DNA of 64,000 bases from Selaginella moellendorffii. Its lineage: Eukaryota; Streptophyta; Lycopodiopsida; Selaginellales; Selaginellaceae. The position numbers and the translations under genes are program-made. Shown one piece after another: positions 21,601 through 31,819 of this stretch; the first letter of the stretch is position 1; every line of letters starts with the position of its first letter. The notes beneath the pieces were generated by a model. The model was not told where the DNA came from. It saw nothing but the letters and a program-made list of their open reading frames with translations, and did no database searches. Location: assembly GCF_000143415.4 (NCBI RefSeq), contig NW_003314277.1:803878-867877 (forward strand). Direction: 5' to 3'.

Positions 21601-21729
21601 TATACTATCACCGTGGATTCTTAGAACTTTAAGGGATAAATAAGGATAAAATAACCATTAAAAACTTTTTCATCAAGCAATTACCCCTTTTCCAATTGGA
21701 TTAAAGGAAAAGAAATAAAGTGCATTACA

Positions 21730-22430
21730 CCTAGGGCTTGATTTTTTCTTGGAGATAATGCTCTTTTTTGTTAGCACTAGAAATTTTCATTTTCACTCGT
21801 TGTGAAATACTTTTGGGGCAGTGATGAGTTAATAACAGTATTCTTAATGAAGTTTGAAGCCCTAATATTCACAAAATATTTTGAGGTACCAAGTACTTGA
21901 AATTTCTATACTAATCTAAGCACTTATTTCTAGGTGTTGATTTCCCCTAGAGCACTTCTCAATCCAAGCATTGCTTATGTGGAATATCAGTTTTTGAATT
22001 TTCAGGAATTCACAAAAATTTCATTTGATTTTCAAATTCAGTTTTTCTTTAGTGAGGAGTTTGATAAAACTTACTTGACACTAACTCATTTCCAAATCTT
22101 TCTTTCTCCATGGCTGCATACGTGTGGGAAGCGGCAATTGGAGCTCAAAGACAGGATGCAGTATTGGAAACATCCTGGAATTTTACAAACATTTTGAAGG
22201 ACTGGTGCTGGCTGGTTGATGTTCCCAATGATAGCTACGCCGCAAAGACAAATGGCCTTCATTCTTGCTTTCACACTATGTATTTTGTCCGCTCTTGGAA
22301 AGTAACAACTTATAAACAGCATTTGTACTTATTAAATGATTTTATTGACAAGTCAAGGTGGCAAAAATTGACTTTGATAGAAAATGATACATAAATCTTT
22401 GAGAGCTTTCACCAACAAATACTCGAGATC
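21730..22430 (+). promoter_or_regulatory. 5' flank of oxidase copy 2, part of the duplication unit
   Basis: Similar over much of its length to 25,240-25,848 upstream of copy 3. Shared words include GCACTAGA with TTTCACTC, CTTTCTTTCTCC, and AAATCTTTGAGAGCTTTCACC just before the ATG. The shared segment therefore carries the promoter and explains why several copies could be expressed alike. No TATA box was assigned with confidence. Confidence 0.5.
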
Positions 22431-24264
22431 ATGAAGTTTGTCTTCCTCGCCCTCCTCTTTTCTCTCAACTTGCATCTTGTAAGATCTCTAGTAGAATGCA
22501 ATGCGAGTGGCTGCGAGCTCAAGAACTATCTCAGAGGTCCATGGCCAGATCGCAGGCCTTGCAAGATCACCAAGGCGTTCTTCCCGACCAACGAGGCCGA
22601 GCTCCTCGACGCTGTGGCCTACGCAGTAAAGAGCAAGCAGAAGATCAAAGTGGTAAGCAGGGAGGCACATACCATGACCAAATTCGCATGTCCAAACTCC
22701 GGATCCGACACAGGGGGAGTTGTCATCAGCACCGCTAGCTTCAACTCCAACTCGAGCATCGTTGTCGACAAAAGCTCTATGACGGTCTCCACGCCCCCTG
22801 GAATCATGCTTGGCGAGCTTATCGATCTCCTGGCGATGCAAGGCGTGACTTTGCACCAGACCATCGCCTGGAACGGCGTGTCGCCAGCGGGCATGGTGAG
22901 CACGGGGGGCCATGGCAGCAGCCTTTGGGGTCGCGGGGGAGGAACTTACGAGTACCTCGTGTCCATGAGAATCGTCGTTCCGGCCTCCAAGAACGAAGGC
23001 TTTGCTAAAGTTGTCACGGTCGCGGAGGGGAGTGATCTGTTCCACGCCGCCAGGATCTCGCTGGGAGTTCTTGGAGCTGTTTCCCAGCTGACGTTCTCCG
23101 TACAGCCCATGACGAAGAGGTCTGTGACGCTGTCGGTGGCGGACGATGCGTCTCTGGAAGAGGACTTCTTGACATTGGCTCAGGAGCACGAGTTCGCGGA
23201 AGTATCGTGGTTCAGCTCGCAGAAGAAATTTGTGTCGAGGATCGATGACAAAGCGCCACTCTCGGTGCCAGGAAATGGCGCTGAGACTACAGCTCTGTTT
23301 CTTACCGTCCAGGCTGCTGCTGCCAGGAGTTCAAGACTGAGCCGTCAGTCCTCTATATCCCTGTCCCGGATTTTCCTTCCTTTCGTGCTCTCCGACTGAT
23401 CTTACAATTGAATGTTTTCCAGAAGAAGCAGCTGAAGCGATTGGGAATTCAACCTTCTTCTGCTCCGTTGCTAAGAACACCGTGAACACCGTTACTTCCA
23501 CGGGTGGCGGATTTTTCAATGATGAGCAGCAGCAACATTTCTCGGGATTCCCTGTGGTCGGATACTTCCACAAGTTTCAAGCTCGAGGAGGCTGCCAGTA
23601 CACCTACAGCAACTCCACCAATTTGGCTCTTCCGGAGTCTGAGAGGCTCGTCTGCGGCTGGGACTTCCGTGCTTATGGCCAATTCTGGTTCCACGTCTCT
23701 ATAGCTATCTCCATCAGCGATGTTGGCAACTTTATCCGAGACGTGAAGCAGTTGAGAGACTTGTCGCCAGAACGTCTCTGTCTGCTTGACACTTCCATGA
23801 CATTATTCATTAGATACTTGAAAGCTTCTCAGGCTTACCTTGGACCGAAGACTGACGCAGCAGAGATTGAGTTCATGACGTTCCGAGACAGGAGGCCAGG
23901 GGAACCACAGACGTACGAGGACGTTGCTGAGGAGATAGAGCAGCTTTTACTGTTTAAGTATAACGGGAAGCCACACTTCGGGAAGAACAGGCCGCATGCA
24001 TTCCGGGACATTGGAAGGAAGACGAAGAATTTGTCTAAGTTTCTTTCGGCTAGGAGGAAGTTGGATCCACAAGGATGGTTTTCAAGTGATTGGTCTGACT
24101 CAGTGCTGGGAATCCGAGGAAGTCCGGTGACAGCAAAGGATGGATGTGCTTTGGAAGGACTGTGTGTTTGCAGCGAAGCCAGGCACTGTGCTCCAGACAA
24201 AGGATATTTTTGCAGACCAGGACTTGTTTATCGCGAGGCAAGAGTCTGTAGCAATAGAAGTTAA
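22431..24264 (+). CDS. L-gulono-1,4-lactone-oxidase-like flavoprotein, copy 2
   Basis: Exons 22,431-23,343 and 23,423-24,264 (intron 79 bp, GTCAGT donor, TTTTCCAG acceptor) give 584 aa. Residues 1-20 form a signal peptide, so the protein probably enters the secretory pathway. The FAD domain contains GVVISTASFNSNSS (about 95-108) and GGHGSSLWG (159-167; copies 3 and 4 have GAHGSS). The C-terminal aldonolactone-oxidase-type domain carries KPHFGKNRPHAF with HFGK at 489-492 where the family usually has HWxK. The tail CALEGLCVCSEARHCAP is typical of plant GULLO proteins. The family oxidises L-gulono- or L-galactono-lactone toward ascorbate; activity of this member is unproven. The frame is intact. 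Confidence 0.9.
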
Positions 24265-25848
24265 GATGCATCATTTCTCCTTGTTTGTTGTTCAGGTCTG
24301 AGATGTGCTCAGTAATTGTTTTAGTGTAAGGAATATACTTAAAATATCAGATTATATTTTTTAAAGAATCAAGAAGGTCAACAAGTTAAAAAGTCAAAAA
24401 AATTATTCCAGACAGTTCCTCTTCTTCGTTGAGCCTGCCCTCTGCAATACGTCTCTAACTATAGAAGTCGTCCATCTCTGGCATCCCCTTCAAGAAAAAA
24501 ATCTCTGGCCTTGATCATCCTCCTGTTCTTGAGCTAGGCTGTCGTCCTCTCACATTGAGGATCTCCCTTGCAGCAGCCAAATACTCCAGCTTGGGCGATC
24601 ATTGTTGCCCGTGACACAATGTCTCTCTTGGGCCCAATCTAGCTCTTGTTCGTCCTATAACCTTGTTAACCGCTTTGAGGAATTCTTAACAGTTTATCCA
24701 GATAAATATTTTAAATTTATATCTATCAATAAGCTACCTAGAGTTTTTCTTTGCTGTAGATTGAAAGGAGGTAGCAGGTCAGCATCAATGAGGGTAAGTC
24801 AAGAAGAAGGTGGAGTTGAACCCACAATCAACTTATATGTGGATTTAAACAGTTTTAAATAGATATGATATAGCTTCAGCTCAAGCCAATCAAGTATCTC
24901 ACTTAGATCAAACAAAAACTGCGAGCGAGCATTCTCCCAGACTCCCTGAATATCTGGGGTTTGTACAACTTAAGGGTTTATTTAGAATATTCATTAATTT
25001 GTTGAGGAAAATTTTTAAAAAATGTACCAAATTATGAAAAGAGGAATAAAAGGAAATAACTAAAAATATTATCCTAATTTTTTATTTTTTTTGGAAACCC
25101 TAAAAAACACATAATTTAGTGCCCTAATGACCGATTTTTAAAGTGTTTTTAGAGTGGGATAAAAGAACCTTTAAATTGCACACCCATCAAAACTTTAATG
25201 ACCTGTAGAACTATGGAGTTTTATCTCCAATGCTTGATAGGTTGTCTTAGCTGGGCAGGAGATGATGTTCCTCTTCTTTGTTTGCACTAGAGAAATTTGA
25301 GATTTCACTCATTGTGAATCATTAATATGATATAATTATATGAAATCTTTATTGGCAATCTCAACTTATGTGGCAAAGCGATATGTGCCAAATAATGGTA
25401 TTTTTGAAGCCCTACAGTGAGGCCAGTTACTTGAAATTACTACGCTGATAGGCACTAGCATTTCTAGGAGAATACTAATTCAGTAATTAACAATCTCTTT
25501 TGATTTTTCAAGATTTTACAAGAGTTTCATTTGAATTTCATTAACTATGAAATTCAATTTTTCTCTACTGTGGAGTTTGATCAAGGTTTACTTGACTCAA
25601 ATCTTTCTTTCTCCTTGACTGCATTGCTTTACTTGCGGGAAGTGACAGGATGGAATTTTACAAGCATTTTGAAGGATTGGTGCTCCCAGTGATAGATAGG
25701 CCGCAAAGACAAATGGCCTTCATTGACTGATTCTTGCTTTCATACCACCAAGTAACATAGGGTTTGTCAACCCACCAATATACTAATTATTAAATCATTT
25801 TATTGACGATAAGTCTTTGAGAGCTTTCACCACCAAGTACTCGAGATC
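24265..25848. other. Spacer between oxidase copies 2 and 3
   Basis: The first 600 bp resembles the spacer after copy 3 (28,264-28,850; shared AGTCGTCCATCTCTGGCATCCC and GAAGAAGGTGGAGTTGAACC). The last 600 bp resembles the 5' flank of copy 2. No gene is seen. It defines a duplication unit of roughly 3.4-3.9 kb. Confidence 0.7.
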
Positions 25849-28263
25849 ATGAAGTTCGTCCTCCTCGCCCTCCTCTTTTCTCTCAACTTGCATCTTGTAA
25901 GATCTCTAGTAGAATGCGATGCGAGTGGCTGCGAGCTCAAGAACTATCTCAGAGGTCCATGGCCAGATCGCAGGCCTTGCAAGATCACCAAGGCGTTCTT
26001 CCCGACCAACGAGGCCGAGCTCCTCGACGCCGTGGCCTACGCAGTCAAGAGCAAGCAGAAGATCAAAGTGGTAAGCAGGGAGGCACATACCATGACCAAA
26101 TTCGCGTGTCCAAACTCCGGATCCGACACAGGGGGGGTTGTCATCAGCACCGCTAGCTTCAACTCCAACTCGAGCGTCGTTGTCGACAAGAGCTCTATGA
26201 CGGTCTCCACACCCCCTGGAATCATGCTTGGCGAGCTTATCGATCTCCTGGCGATGCAAGGCGTGACTTTGCACCAGACCATCGCCTGGGACGGCGTGTC
26301 GCCGGCGGGCATGGTGAGCGCGGGGGCCCATGGCAGCAGCCTTTGGGGTCGCGGCGGAGGAACTTACGAGTACCTCGTGTCCATGAGAATCGTCGTTCCG
26401 GCCTCCAAGAACGAAGGCTTTGCTAAAGTTGTCACGGTCGCGGAGGGGAGTGATCTGTTCCACGACGCCAGGATCTCGCTGGGAGTTCTTGGAGCTGTTT
26501 CCCAGCTGACGTTCTCCGTACAGCCCATGACGAAGAGGTCTGTGACGCTGTCGGTGGCGGACGATGCGTCTCTGGAAGAGGACTTCTTGACACTGGCTCG
26601 GGAGCGCGAGTTTGCGGAAGTGTCGTGGTACAGCTCGCAGAAGAAATTTGGGAAGAAATGCACAATACAGCACGCTCACTCCTTGCTTCCTCCGTGGCGC
26701 TTAGTCACGCCCAGCTCTGCACCCTAAATGTTTAACGCTAAATTTTAATTAGTAGATGCTGTTAACGGATATGTTAAGGACTATAATTTTATAATTAGCC
26801 AGTGAATGAACGGCTATAATTTATAAGTATATAACCTACGATTGGTTTAGGTTTTTCCTCATTGTGTTTTATGTTTGTGCTCCTTATATTTTCTTTCTTA
26901 TTTTATTCATTCTCTTTAGTATTATGGTTAGACTAATTGCTTTGCTTATTTTATTCATTCTCTTTAGTATTGGAATATTCTTTTAGTTTTTGTATTACTG
27001 TTGGTCTTCTTCCACAAGAGAGAGAAAGGAAGCTACATTTAATATTCTATGTAGTCATATTAAGCTATACAATCAAGATAATGCTGTTATAGTAGAATAA
27101 ATAATATATTTGATTTTGTACTTTTAAATACTTAAAAATAGTTGAAAATAATATACAGTAATGAGGTGGCATGTGCATGTAAGCAATGAGGTGGCATGCA
27201 AATCCAAATAAGCAAACGGGGCCCACCCTAAATAAAGGGGGGTCATTCTACCCGAAATTTGTGTCGAGGATCGATGACAAAGCGCCACTCTCGGTGCCAG
27301 GAAATGGCGCTGCAGCTCTGTTTCTTCCCGTCCAGGCTGCTGCTGCCAGGAGTTCAAGTCCTCTATATCCCTGTCCCGGATTTTCCTTTCCTTTCGTGCT
27401 CTCCGACTGATCTTAAAATTGAATGTTTTCCAGAAGAAGCAGCTGAAGCGATTGGGAATTCAACCTTCTTCTGCTCCGTTGCTAAGAACACCGTAAACAC
27501 CATTACTTCCACGGGTGGCGCATTATTCAATGATGAGCAGCAGCAACATTTCTCGGGATTCCCTGTGGTCGGATACTTCCACAAGTTTCAAGCTCGAGGA
27601 GGCTGCCAGTACACCTACAGCAACTCCACCAATTTGGCTCTTCCGGAGTCTGAGAGGCTCGTCTGCGGCCAGGACTTCCGAGCATATGGCCAATTCTGGT
27701 TCCACGTCTCGGTATCTATCTCCATCAGCGACGTCGGCAGCTTTATCCGGGACGTGAAGCAGTTGAGAGACTTATCACCAGAACGTCTTTGTCTGCTTGA
27801 TACTACCCTTAGATTCTTGAAAGCTTCTCAGGCTTACCTTGGACCGAAGAATGACGCGGCACAGATTGAGTTCATTACGTTCCGAGACAGGAGGCCAGGG
27901 GAACCACAGACGTACGAGGACGTTGCTGAGGAGATAGAGCAGCTCTTACTGTTTAAGTATAACAGGAAGCCACACTTCGGGAAGAACAGGCCACATGCAT
28001 TCCGGGACATTGGAAGGAAGACAAATAATTTGTCTAAGTTTCTTTTGGCAAGGAATAAGTTGGATCCACAAGGATGGTTTTCAAGTGATTGGCCTGACTC
28101 AGTGCTGGGAATTCGAGGAAGCCCGGTGACCACAAATGATGGATGTGCTTTGGAAGGACTGTGTGTTTGCAGCGAAGCCAGGCACTGTGCTCCAGACAAA
28201 GGATAGTTTTGCAGACCAGGAGTTGTTTATCGCGAGGCAAGAGTCTGCAGCAATAGAAGTTAA
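25849..28263 (+). pseudogene. Gulonolactone-oxidase-like copy 3, disrupted
   Basis: The first 267 codons match copies 2 and 4 closely (signal peptide, GAHGSS motif). Then a 603-bp insertion (26,651-27,253) breaks exon 1 after the SSQKKF region and brings a stop. After the insertion, exon 1 resumes but lacks 6 bp (in frame) near 27,311 and 13 bp around the splice donor (ACTGAGCCGTCAG is missing near 27,358), so the usual intron cannot be spliced. Exon 2 (about 27,435-28,263) keeps the HFGK motif, has a 12-bp in-frame deletion near 27,810, and carries a TAG at 28,204-28,206 where the intact copies have TAT. It is a young pseudogene with several independent hits. Confidence 0.92.
26651..27253. 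mobile_element. 603-bp non-autonomous DNA transposon (MITE-like)
   Basis: Flanked by GAAATTTG on both sides (26,643-26,650 and 27,254-27,261), a perfect 8-bp target duplication, verified by the uninterrupted paralogues. Ends are weakly inverted: the left end starts GGAAGAAATG and the complement of the right end starts GGGTAGAATG. It is AT-rich with no coding frame. An 8-bp duplication fits hAT, but a Mutator-type element with a mismatched 9-bp duplication is also possible. Confidence 0.8.
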
Positions 28264-29705
28264 GATGCATCATTTCTCCTTGTTTGTTGTTCAGTTCTGA
28301 GATGTGCTCAGCAATTGTTTTAGTGTAAGGAATATACTTAAAATAAAAGTCATTCCAGACAGTTCCACTTCTTTGTTGAACCTGCTTTCTGCAATACGTC
28401 TGTAACCATAGAAGTCGTCCATCTCTGGCATCCCTTCAAGAGAAAAATCTCTGGCCTTGATCATCCTCCTGTTCTTGAGCTAGGCCGTGAGAGATGCGTC
28501 CTCTCACATTGAAGATCTCCCTTGCGGCAACAATCTCCAGTTTGGGCGACCATTGTTGTCCATGACACGATGCCTCTTGGGCTCAATCTAGCCTTGTTAA
28601 CCGCTTTGAGGAACTTTTCAGATAAATATTTAAATTTATATCTATCAATAAGCTGCCTAGATTTTTTCCTTGCTGTAGATTGAAAGGAAGAGGAGGAGGC
28701 TAAGGTAGCAGGCCAGCATCAAGTGAGGGTAGGTCAAGAAGAAGGTGGAGTTGAACCCACAATCAACTTATATGTGGATTTAAACAGCTTTAAATAGATA
28801 TAAATTAGTTTCAGCTCAAGCCCATCAAACAAAAACTACGAGCATGCATTCTGAATATCTGGGGTTTATACTAAAAGTTTGTGAGTGTGTACAACTTAAG
28901 TCTAGGGCACCCAAAATATTCCATTCAGTCATATTAGGCAAACATGAAAAAACACCATTTGGTACCGAATGGTGTTTTTTGGGTTATAATTGGAAGCAAG
29001 CAATTTGTACACCATTTACAAGCACAATTAAGAGAAGATTGAGTTGTTGTTTTTGTCATAGAGTCAAAAAAGGCTTAAAGCTATATTAAGTGTTTCAAGT
29101 GTGTTATGATTATAGATTTCAAGTTGCGGTGATCTCCATAGTTTTGCAGAAGAAAGTTTTTATAAATTTCAATTTTATGATATAATGACTTATTTTGGAG
29201 AGACTTGAATGCTCAAACTTGAATAACTCATATGATGAAATTGTATGATTTAATAATATGTCCTTTAAAAGTATAAATAACAATGAGAATGTGTGCTAAC
29301 ATGCTAGATGTTCTTTTGAATAAGGGATTTCCAGAAAGGTTTTAGCATAGACTCTGTAAACATCATAATCATGCAAAATGAGAAACATTTTGTGTTTAAA
29401 TTTTTTATAAGTGATTAATAACTATATATTTTAAGTATATGCTCCGAATATATGCTGAGGTGGCTGCTGCCGTAATTAAATTGCACATCATAACCCATCT
29501 ATAGGACATGCATGGGATATTCATTTCACAAATTGCACACCATACTAACTACTCTTTGCTAGCCAGTGTAGGCTTTGTCAACCAACCAGCATTTATTTCT
29601 AATATACTAATTATCAAATGATTTCACTGACGTAAGTCAAGGTGGCATTTGATAGAAAATGATCCATAAATCTTTGAGAGCTTTCACCAACAAGTACTCG
29701 AGATC
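28264..29705. other. Spacer between oxidase copies 3 and 4
   Basis: The first part repeats the copy-2 downstream spacer; the last 130 bp repeats the promoter-proximal sequence (AAATCTTTGAGAGCTTTCACC). A hairpin lies at about 28,947-28,980: AAAAAACACCATT and AATGGTGTTTTTT are perfect complements around a short loop. No gene is seen. Confidence 0.6.
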
Positions 29706-31549
29706 ATGAAGTTCGTCCTCCTCGCCCTCCTCTTTTCTCTCAACTTGCATCTTGTAAGATCTCTAGTAGAATGCGATGCGAGTGGCTGCGAGCTCAAGAA
29801 CTATCTCAGAGGTCCATGGCCAGATCGCAGGCCTTGCAAGATCACCAAGGCGTTCTTCCCGACCAACGAGGCCGAGCTCCTCGACGCCGTGGCCTACGCA
29901 GTCAAGAGCAAGCAGAAGATCAAAGTGATAAGCAGGGAGGCACATACCATGACCAAATTCGCGTGTCCAAACTCCGGATCCGACACAGGGGGAGTTGTCA
30001 TCAGCACCGCTAGCTTCAACTCCAACTCGAGCGTCGTCGTCGACAAGAGCTCCATGACGGCCTCCACACCCCCTGGAATCATGCTTGGCGAGCTCATGGA
30101 TCTCCTGGCGATGCAAGGCGTGACTTTGCACCAGACCATCGACTGGGACGGCGCGTCGCCAGCGGGCATGGTGAGCACGGGGGCTCACGGCAGCAGCCTG
30201 TGGAGTCGCGGCGGAGGAACTTACGAGTACCTCGTGTCCATGAGAATCGTCGTCCCGGCCTCCGAGAAGGAAGGCTTTGCCAAAGTTGTCACGGTCGCGG
30301 AGGGAGATGACCTGTTCGACGCCGCCAGGATCTCGCTGGGAGTTCTTGGAGCTATTTCCCAGCTGACGTTCTCCGTACAGCCCATGACGAAGAGGTCTGT
30401 GACGCTGTCGGTGGCGGACGATGCGTCGCTGGAGGACGACTTCTTGAGGCTGGCTCGGGAGCACGAGTTTGGGGAAGTGTTGTGGTACAGCTCGCAGAAG
30501 AAATACGTGTGGAGGACCGATGACAGAGCGCCACTCTCGGTGCCAGGAAATGGGGCTTTGATTAGAGTTCCGTTTCTTCCCGTGCAGGCTGCTGCTGCTA
30601 GGAGTTCAAGACTGAGCCGTCAGTTCTCTTTATCCACGTCCCTGTTTCCTTCTTTCCAAATCTTCCTTTCCTGCTGCTTCCGACTGATCTTAAATTGTCT
30701 GTTCCAGAAGAAGCAGCTGAAACGATTGGAAATTCAACCTTCTTTTGCTCCGCGGCTAAGAACACGGTAAACACCATCACTTCCACGGGTGGCGGATTCG
30801 TCAACGATGAGCAGCAGCAACGTTTCTCGGGATTCCCTGTGGTCGGATACTTCCACAAGTTTCAAGCTCGCGGAGGCTGCCAGTACACCTACAGCAACTC
30901 CACCAACTTGGCTCTTCCGGAGTCTGAGAGGCTCGTCTGCGGCTGGGACTTCCGAGCACATGGCCAATTCTGGTTCCACGTCTCGGTATCTATCTCCATC
31001 AGCGATGTTGGCAACTTTATCCGAGACGTGAAGCAGTTGAGAGACTTGTCGCCAGAACGTCTCTGTCTGCTTGACACTTCCATTGCATTACAGATTAGAT
31101 ACTTGAAAGCTTCTCAGGCTTACCTTGGACCGAAGACTGACGCAGCACAGATTGAGTTCATTACATTCCGAGACAGGAGGCCAGGGGAACCACAGACGTA
31201 CGAGGACGTTGCTGAGGAGATAGAGCAGCTTCTACTGTTTAAGTATAACGGGAAGCCACACTTCGGGAAGAACAGGCCGCATGCATTCCGAGACATTGGA
31301 AGGAAGACGAAGAATTTGTCTAAGTTTCTTTCGGCTAGGAGGAAGTTGGATCCACAAGGATGGTTTTCAAGTGATTGGTCTGATGCTGTGCTGGGAATCC
31401 GAGGAAGTCCGGTGACAGCAAAGGATGGATGTGCTTTGGAAGGACTGTGTGTTTGCAGCGAAGCCAGGCACTGTGCTCCAGACAAAGGATATTTTTGCAA
31501 ACCAGGACTTGTTTATCACGAGGCGAGAGTCTGCAGCAATAGAAGTTAA
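29706..31549 (+). CDS. L-gulono-1,4-lactone-oxidase-like flavoprotein, copy 4
   Basis: Exons 29,706-30,618 and 30,708-31,549 (intron 89 bp) give 584 aa with the same exon phases as copy 2. The signal peptide (MKFVLLALLFSLNLHL), FAD-binding GAHGSSLWS at 159-167 (Trp-Gly of the other copies is Trp-Ser here), the HFGK motif at 489-492 and the Cys-rich tail CALEGLCVCSEARHCAP are all present. It differs from copy 2 by several changes clustered in exon 1 (for example IDWDGAS, EKEGF, YVWRTDDR, GALIRVPF), so it has begun to diverge. Family role: aldonolactone oxidation in ascorbate metabolism; substrate unproven. It converges on the sucrose transporter gene 270 bp downstream. Confidence 0.9.
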
Positions 31550-31819
31550 GAAAAAAAAAGTCATCCAATAAATGGTAAATAAAGTATTTCAAACCTCAGA
31601 AGCTTGATCCCAATTGATACATTAAAACAGAAGGAACAAATTAAGTATCGGAATCACGACGCACGATACCTGCTCAAAGTTGTCGTCGTGAAAGCCAGCC
31701 AACAGGCCGGCTGCACGACGCACGAGTGTGGACTCAAATGATGATAAAGCTTGCATCAAACAATTCTTATTGTGCTCGAGCACGACTGTACAAAACAAAC
31801 TCACAACAACGGAAAGAAC
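31550..31819. other. Convergent 3' flanks
   Basis: About 270 bp between the stop codons of oxidase copy 4 (+) and the sucrose transporter (-). Similarity with the downstream flank of the other oxidase copies ends right after the stop (poly-A-like run at 31,551), so the array's duplication unit is cut here. Confidence 0.5.

Larger units (their letters stand above)
20349..21729 (+). mobile_element. TRIM copy split by a nested insertion
   Basis: LTR1 20,349-20,509 (TGTAGCGCATG...CACTACA) is followed by a primer-binding site TGGTATTAGAGC (20,512-20,523). A purine tract GAGGGGTGAG precedes LTR2 at 20,859. LTR2 is interrupted near 20,884 and resumes near 21,601, ending TTACA at 21,729. Flanks CCTAA (20,344-20,348) and CCTAG (21,730-21,734) agree at four of five bases as target duplication. 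Orientation is opposite to the TRIM copies at 13.4 and 19.9 kb. Confidence 0.75.

Noticed and set aside
22488-23189. 233-codon minus-strand frame in oxidase exon 1, repeated in copies 3 and 4
   Set aside because: Antisense shadow of the FAD-domain exon, conserved only because the sense gene is conserved.
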